Assembly: GCA_004151065.3 (NCBI GenBank)
Contig: NWUY0300060552.1
Span: 1-22,329, forward strand
Length of the DNA: 22,329 bases
DNA from: Larix sibirica
Lineage: Eukaryota; Streptophyta; Pinopsida; Pinales; Pinaceae
Reading direction: 5' to 3'
Shown: positions 16,900-22,329 of the stretch, in pieces
Layout: each line of letters opens with the position of its first letter
Position numbering within the stretch: the stretch's first letter is position 1
Made by a program: the position numbers and the translations under genes
Notes under the pieces: model-generated
The model's input: only the letters and a program-made list of their open reading frames with translations
Databases searched by the model: none
What the model was told of the DNA's origin: nothing

Positions 16900-17631
16900 T
16901 TATAAGAATTTCTCGTTTGACAACAGTCTAATCTCATTTAACTCAATAATAGACTGCAATTCAGACTTTGGCTTCTTAAATTCCTTTATTAATGCATCCT
17001 TGACACCACCCAAATTTATGTTTGGTACAGTGACCCGATACTTCATATACCATGTCATTGCACGATCCATGAAAGTGGTTACCAACTTTGCCAATTTCAC
17101 AACGTCATCTTGGAATTTATTTTCCTGCCATATTGCTTCACACAAAAACAAGTGTTGATCTGGATCGTCTGTCCTCACCCCATATAAGACAGGCATCCTC
17201 AAGGTAGGTTCTATCCCTAACATCGTATTTTTTGCAGTACCATTACTAGGTGTTGGAGACTATGTCTAACCAGTCGACTTACCTCTACTACTTTGATTAC
17301 TATTTCTATTGTTACTAACTAGAAATAACAAATTCAGACTTCTTACCTCATGTGTTGGGGACGCGTGCAGGGTCGTGGGTTCGATGTAGATCCCGATCTG
17401 AACATGACTACTTTCTTCTGACGGATTGAGTTTTATGCCTTCCTCTTTCTCTAGGTGTGACAATCCTTCGATATGGGTTCCTGCACAGAAATATATTTCT
17501 TGGCACTCATTGCGCTGCTTCTCTACCTCACCTGTAGTCCTCTTCCTATTGTCTTTCTGAAATATTTTCCCTCCGTGCAGTAATCCCATCTCTTCTAATG
17601 TCACCTCTTCTTCTCTGCTCAGCATCCTCAA
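16900..17631 (-). pseudogene. Gag capsid core (decayed)
   Basis: Structural Gag protein of the element. The minus frame 17631-16900 begins with a polar, charged stretch (EEEVTLEEMGLLHGG, then KRTTGEVEKQRNECQ). After two stops comes the retrotransposon Gag core: MPVLYGVRTDDPDQHLFLCE, AIWQENKFQDDVVKLAKLV, FMDRAMTWYMKYR and LIKEFKKPKSELQSI. The conserved Trp/Phe spacing and the RAMTWY motif fit the Retrotrans_gag family. Past 16900 the frame breaks, and the rest of the domain is only traceable in pieces before the Cys motifs. Confidence 0.82.
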
Positions 17632-17780
17632 CTCATCCTTTCTTCATTCATTCCCACCTTCCTTCATTCAGATCATTCTCTGGTCAGCCCCCAGTTCCCT
17701 ACTTTGCGCATAAGTGCTTGACATCTAGGATGATCCAATTCCAATATCATCGTTCCCTTGTCACATAATAGCATCTTAAT

Positions 17781-18212
17781 TCAAGTATATAACGACTTCA
17801 TGTACCTTCTGCGAGGACCCTTAAAGAACTCCCTCTCTACTACGATGTAATATTGAGTGTAGTCTATGACAAACTCTATGACGTACCCCTTCAAAATACT
17901 GTCAATTCAATAGTCTATTGTGCGTGATATAGGATTACTTGCATTGTTAACTAGATAGATATGTTCATGGGTTTAGTTACTCAAACCATCACCACTATAT
18001 CTCTGGTTCAATTCAACTAACCTTAGCAACCACTCTGCCAAAAGTGTGGGAAACTCATAGAAGAAGACTTCGTACACATATTTGTAGAAATATTTCTGCA
18101 AACAGTGCTCTTTGTTGATCTGGGGGTTCTTATTATGTTCCTTGGCGAACTCGTAATCCTTTTCTTTTATCCAATCTTCTATTTCTTCCTTCATTGGTCT
18201 CCACAAAACCAT
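17781..18212 (-). pseudogene. N-terminal region of the element polyprotein (decayed)
   Basis: Two open pieces on the minus strand. The first (18212-17973) starts at an ATG and reads MKEEIEDWIKEKDYEFAKEH, then a Tyr/Phe-rich stretch (KYFYKYVYEVFFYEFPTLLA) and LLRLVELNQRYSGD. The second (17907-17781) contains ILKGYVIEFVIDYTQYYIV and FFKGPRRRYMKSLY. By position, after the candidate LTR and before the Gag core, this would be the matrix-like start of Gag. No family match is recognised with certainty. The start codon is uncertain because the frame is open only from the ATG and a stop lies just upstream. Confidence 0.5.
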
Positions 18213-18268
18213 CAGTCAAATATTACGTCCCTTCAGGCACAGATCCCGGTCCTGGTAACGAAACCATT

Positions 18269-18999
18269 TGTTGGTGCGCAGGAAAACCCAGGGTTCATCA
18301 TAAATCTCACCAACAAAAACCCAAGACGCCGGGCCTTTCAGCATCACCTACAAGCAAGCGAAGTCTCACCTAAGGTATCTAAGGGAACAGCAAGAACCAA
18401 GATTCTGTAGAACTGAAATGTTGTGAACATTCATCTAACAGCTCTATCATTCATTCAACTAACATATCTACCATTCATTCATTTACTATGCAATATAATA
18501 TGACTTAGTCATGGGAATATATAACACATTCACGATAGCAACATAACATAGCATTCATGTGTGCATCAACCACAAGCATTCATCACATACAATACAAGTG
18601 TAACATACTGCAAATAGAGGTACTTATTATTATTATCAATGGAATAGTATTACATAACTTGCGCAGTGTGCAACCATTCTCTGTTACAAACTTCAACTTC
18701 CTAGGATTACATGGAAAATCATCGACTCGTGACCATCCAACATGAGTAATACTTCTCTAGCATAAGTAACACAATTTCAGCAAAAGTTATCTTAACCCTT
18801 AAAACCCTTACATATTTATACATCACTACATGGGCTAAGTCCGTTACAAAGTGGACAAAACACCTAACTAACTTCTAACTAAATTTCTCCTTCTACATGG
18901 TTTTGGTCCAATTGTTGAGTTGTCCCATAGTCCATCTCGAGTGCGTGACTTCCAAGACAAGTCCAAAACGCGCTACAACAAACCCTTAGATCTTGTACA
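18269..18999 (-). repeat. Candidate 5' LTR of the gypsy element
   Basis: On the minus strand the interval starts TGTACAAG and ends CACCAACA, the TG...CA ends expected of an LTR (731 bp). It contains a TATA-like TATAAATA (plus 18813-18820). Two bases after its end comes TGG, as in primer binding sites, but the following bases match the usual initiator-Met PBS poorly. The position immediately before Gag fits. No second copy was found in the window, so the call rests on ends and position only. Confidence 0.4.
18813..18820 (-). promoter_or_regulatory. TATA-like box in the candidate LTR
   Basis: The minus strand reads TATAAATATG about 180 bases into the candidate LTR, a normal place for the U3 promoter. 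Confidence 0.4.
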
Positions 19000-19076
19000 A
19001 AGAGACCATATCTAATAGAATAAATCAAATCCATAATATCAAACTTACTATTACACTAATAACTTTAATTACATAA
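19000..19076. other. Spacer between candidate LTR and LINE tail
   Basis: 77 AT-rich bases. Contains the base following the candidate LTR (AAGAG), a possible target-site duplication whose partner was not found. Confidence 0.3.
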
Positions 19077-19479
19077 TTTTTTATTTTATTTTTTGAAAAT
19101 TATCTTATAAAATATAAACTTAGTTATTCTATATAACTATTTAAACTTCAAAAAAAAAAAAATATGTATCTTCATAACAACACTTTTTTCACACTGGAAA
19201 AAAACGATACTTGGTATTCATATTGAATCAAAGTCTTTATACATCAGCCATAGTTCCATAAAAAACTATTTCAAAAGACTATTAGCCCAGTTTCATCAAA
19301 AGGAAACCGATCTCTACTAAAACATAATAAAAGAGTCCAAAGTTTTATCCTACATAACCTGTAAAAGTAACATGTTTAGCATCAGAAAAATGATATACAA
19401 CATGTCTCCAAAAATACATAACAACATAAATTAAACCTCAAAAGAGCCGCAAAGTAGAGACATCGGCCACACAACCCTG

Positions 19480-19800
19480 AACATTTTCCTCAATGTGAAT
19501 TATTCCCTTTGGATAGGACAGAGCCATCTTCTACAGAAATTCAACCTCCATGTTATATTCCCTATATATGTGCCTATAAGAATCTCATCAAAGTCTTCCA
19601 AAGAGCTTTGATCCTAAGATGTCACCAATCCAAGTAAGACACCTACAATTTGGATAAGTTTTGTGCCCGATCAATAATGATATTTGAGCTTCCTGCAACT
19701 TGTAAAGAAGATATGTGTTTATTATGAGCAGCGTATAGGAGATCCCATAATGCCAACAATTATTCCCTTGTATTTGCGTTGGGCCCACACCCCATCCATA
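19480..19800 (-). pseudogene. LINE RNase H domain (decayed)
   Basis: The minus strand gives NANTRE, a stop, LLALWDLLYAAHNKHI, SSLQVAGSSNIIIDRAQN and, in another frame, HIYREYNMEVEFL, a stop, KMALSYPKGIIHIEE. This matches the RVT_3-type RNase H at the end of plant LINE ORF2. The GDS motif has become GSS, losing the catalytic Asp, and three or more stops interrupt the frame. It resembles the plus-strand remnant at 6309-6690 but is not a close copy. Confidence 0.78.
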
Positions 19801-19827
19801 TCCTGTAGAAAATACCTTCTTCTGGCA

Positions 19828-20760
19828 TCACCAAAATGATCCCATCTCCTCCCTTCTCCTGATTCTCTTAGGAGGCACCATCAAAATATCCAATAGGAGT
19901 TTAGCTTCTGAGAAAACAAGAGCATGTAAAATTCTTTCCTTTTCCACCCTGGAAGGTTCAACCCACTCCTTATAGCATCCAACAGTAGATAAAACTACCT
20001 TGTTTATATTAGGAGCAACATTTTCAAAGATTAACTTATTCATGTGAGTCCATATAATCCAACAAACAAAACAAGGCAGGGAATTATGTAGAGGGACAAA
20101 AACCCTCCAAGAGATTAAACTTGTAATCAACGAATCTGAGTGCCAATTCCCAGTGATCTTTAGTATAAGTCTTGTCTCTGCCCAGACAAATTTGGTGAAG
20201 GCACACAATACAAATAAATGATCAATGGTCTCAACATTCTTAAGGTGCATGAGGCACACATTTGGTCTTGTTCCTCCTCTTTTCAAAAAATTATCACAAG
20301 TGAGAACTTTGTTTTCCAATGCTAGCCAGGAGAGCAATTTAATCTTAAGAGGGCAGTCCCACTTCCATAAACATTGATGCCACCACTTGTCACTAATCTG
20401 TTCCTGATTTTGAAAAAGGGAATCATATTCCAATTTAGTTGAGACAATACCTTTTGCAGTATCCCAAGTCCATATCAAAGAATCCTCTAAAATAGCCAGC
20501 AAAATGCCACACCTTTGCAGTCCTTTAATGTATCGAAAGAATCCATCATAAAGTACCCACTGTAGGCCCAGCTCAGAAGATTGAATCCATTAATGTAAGG
20601 ATATAGCATTACCATCAAACCTACAGGATTGACTTGGGAAATATATGCCAGTGACCTTCAGAGAATTTACAGGGGGGAGAGCTTATAGAAGTCTGCCCCA
20701 CCCAAAATTGGATTCAGACCACATAGCACATTATTACCATTTCCCACTCTCCAATCCAAC
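19828..20760 (-). pseudogene. LINE ORF2 connection region and zf-RVT domain
   Basis: Downstream of RT the minus strand shows WLDWRVGNGNNVL (about plus 20730-20765), the W-x-V-G-x-G block common in plant LINEs. It is followed by a long open piece (20502-19828, 224 codons) with the zf-RVT zinc-binding domain: KWWHQCLWKWDCPLKIKLLS, LALENKVLTCDNFLKRG, VCLMHLKNVETIDHLFVLC and TKFVW. The second Cys of the usual C-x2-C is His here (CLMH). The C-terminal end (PPKRIRRREEMGSFW) leads towards RNase H. Confidence 0.85.
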
Positions 20761-21083
20761 CACTCCCCTACAGTTGGAAAAGAATATGCAAGTTCCTCCA
20801 TATGTTTGAGACATTTTTACCTAGAGGGCCTCCAGCTCTGCACCATGCCACTAAATTCGGGCTCTTTATATATTCGTCCCTTATCACTTCCCCCCATAAG
20901 CCACCTGATAAGAGACATCTCCGTAGACTCTTTGCAGGTAGAGTCTACCCAAACTTATATATATTCTTCAAACCCCAACCTCCCACTACATTTGGGGAGG
21001 CCATCTTTTTTGATCTAACCATATGGAAGGATTGCTTCCTCTTATTTCCAGTCAAAAGGAAGGAAAAGTACTTTTGTCTAATT

Positions 21084-22329
21084 TTACACCATGATAGATG
21101 TAGGAAGCTTAGCTAGAGACAACCAGTACATAGGAATATTTTCCAGGACGGACTTAGTGAGAATGAGCTTGCCACACAAAGGAAACCACCTGAAAGTCCA
21201 GTTTCCCAGCTTCTTGTCAATTTTCTTTAACATCCAAATCCATTCCTCTTTTGTATAGAAATTAGGCTTTAAATAATAAGCCAAATATCTACATCCTTTG
21301 TCTAGTGAATGCATTTGAAAGGGGTCAATTCCTTGAATATGATATTTTTCTTATTCATCCATCTTATTTTCCAAGGAGGATTTTGAGGAACTAATAAACA
21401 TTCATGTGGCTTCACAAAATGTTTCAAGAAGTTCATTAAACGCAGACCACTCCATAAAAGATCCCTTGACAAATAAAAGGACATCATCTACAAAGAGAAT
21501 ATGTGTAATTCTCATTTTGTCTGAAAGCTTGACTCCCCCAATTCTACCTTCCAGATTTGCTTTTTCAATTAGATTATTCAACCCATCCACCATTAAAAAA
21601 ACAAGAGGGGAGATAGAGGGTATCCTTGTCCCAAACCCCTAGAGCTGTGGAAAAAATCTAAGTGGGGCCCATTTATCAATACAGTGAAATTTGCCAAAGA
21701 AACTCAATCCATAACCTAGTTTGTGACTTCCAAAGGAAGCCCAAATTGCAACAACACCAATCTGAGGAAATTCCAATCCACTCTGTCATATGCCTTCATG
21801 AGATCTAGTTTTAGCACTAGAGATTTCATCTTCTTAGATTTAATATTGTGGAAACCCTCTTGTGCAACCCCAATAGCATTCAGTATCTGTCTTTTTGACA
21901 AAAAGCCAAATCATTCCTTGGAGACACAATGTGAGAGATTTTCCTTAATTTTAGAAGCTATGATTCTAGATATCAACTTATAATCCAAGTTAAAACAAGA
22001 GATAGGTCTTAAATCTTCAAAAGAAACCGGCTGAGAGGATTTGGGAATTAAACCAAGGAAAATGGCACTTAATGCTCCAGAAACCGTACCTCGAGTTCTC
22101 GAATCTTCAACCACCGCAAGCGTATCAAGACCCACCAGATCAAAGAATTTTAGGAAAAAAACAATAGGACAACCATCCAGGCCTACACTCTTGATTTGCC
22201 AAATCCTAATAACACCTTTTTATCTCCTCCAGAGTGATTGGATCACCAATACTCTTTCTCTCTTCCATCGGAAAAATCCAGGGATAATTTTGTATTACCT
22301 TCTTTTGACTGAATATAGAAACATCTTTT
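21084..22329 (-). pseudogene. LINE reverse transcriptase (decayed, partial)
   Basis: Minus-strand pieces in order: GDPITLEEIKR and a shifted GPDG-like stretch near the right edge; FLGLIPKSSQPVSFEDLRPI then DYKLISRIIASKIKENL; VLKLDLMKAYDRVDWNFLRL (motif A, catalytic Asp kept); KLSDKMRITHILFVDDVLLF (motif C, the double Asp kept, Val instead of the usual Ala in F-A-D-D); and a thumb region with LGNWTFRWFPLCGKLILTKS and VLENIPMYWLSLAKLP. The first two blocks share a frame, as do the last two, with a frameshift between the pairs. Target-primed reverse transcription is the family role. Continues outside the window. Confidence 0.9.

Larger units (their letters stand above)
11349..18999 (-). mobile_element. 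Degenerate Ty3/gypsy LTR retrotransposon
   Basis: Read on the minus strand from 18999 downward: candidate 5' LTR, leader, Gag N-terminal part, Gag core, Cys motifs, charged repeat linker, aspartic protease, a second Gag-like module, reverse transcriptase, RNase H and integrase. RT-RNase H before integrase is the Ty3/gypsy (Metaviridae) order. From 15142 to 13622 a single frame runs through the second Gag-like module and into RT, broken only by stops. Elsewhere there are frameshifts, and key residues are lost in protease, RNase H and integrase. No 3' LTR was found, so the copy is 3' truncated, misassembled or too diverged. The N at 13590 lies inside it. It is a dead copy. Confidence 0.9.
19077..22329 (-). 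mobile_element. L1-type LINE, ORF2 3' part (extends past the window)
   Basis: Non-LTR retrotransposon on the minus strand, entering at the right edge. RT, zf-RVT and RNase H domains follow in the order typical of plant L1 elements. The endonuclease and ORF1 would lie beyond 22329. Frameshifts between 21716 and 21593 and between 21084 and 20502, plus stops, make it inactive. After RNase H comes a noncoding 3' part. The A-rich minus-strand run at plus 19077-19094 (AAAAAATAAAATAAAAAA) is the likeliest tail, although an earlier end near 19200 is possible. Confidence 0.88.

Noticed and set aside
19149-19160. A run of about a dozen A as the LINE tail
   Set aside because: The LINE lies on the minus strand, so its tail must appear as T on the plus strand; the T-rich run at 19077-19094 fits better.
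1-22329. CRISPR arrays, operons, bacterial-type genes or an immune system
   Set aside because: No regularly spaced repeat-spacer array is seen, and all recognisable content is plant nuclear.

Overview
The window looks like nuclear DNA of a land plant with a large, repeat-rich genome. A conifer or other gymnosperm is my best guess, from the style of the retrotransposons, but this is inference. The evidence for a plant is an intron-less histone H2A gene with a plant-type SPKK-like tail and the plant histone promoter octamer CGCGGATC, a nuclear tRNA-Gln gene, and long decayed Ty3/gypsy and L1-type LINE elements. Two single N bases (10011 and 13590) mark places where assembly contigs were probably joined.

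Layout. Positions 1-4139 are AT-rich and hold no convincing gene: two tRNA-like (SINE-like) fragments, several short tandem duplications and, on the minus strand, splice-site-like motifs that do not form a coherent reading frame. The only clearly functional block is 4216-5440. It holds tRNA-Gln(TTG) on the minus strand, a doubtful small plus-strand ORF with its own TATA-like box, and the H2A gene (minus, 4787-5239) with TATA, CCAAT and octamer elements upstream. Positions 5460-8000 hold remnants of plus-strand retroelement sequence, the clearest being a LINE-type RNase H domain at 6309-6690.

From about 8.0 to 22.3 kb nearly everything recognisable lies on the minus strand. Reading from high to low coordinates: an L1-type LINE ORF2 (reverse transcriptase, zf-RVT, RNase H) entering from the right edge and ending near 19.08 kb; a Ty3/gypsy element with a candidate 5' LTR (18269-18999), Gag, zinc knuckles, protease, a second Gag-like module, RT, RNase H and integrase (to about 11.35 kb); an unrecognised decayed ORF (10442-10960); a block dense in GGTGC words; a second partial RNase H-integrase copy of the same gypsy family (9265-10010); and a decayed coiled-coil ORF (7997-9292). 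All the mobile elements carry stops, frameshifts or lost catalytic residues and look inactive.

The H2A product packs chromatin, and the tRNA serves translation of CAA codons. The other sequences do not form a pathway; they are a mobile-element graveyard. The least explained parts are the two decayed ORFs next to gypsy sequence (coiled-coil, and the 10.4-11.0 kb ORF) and the GGTGC-rich block.
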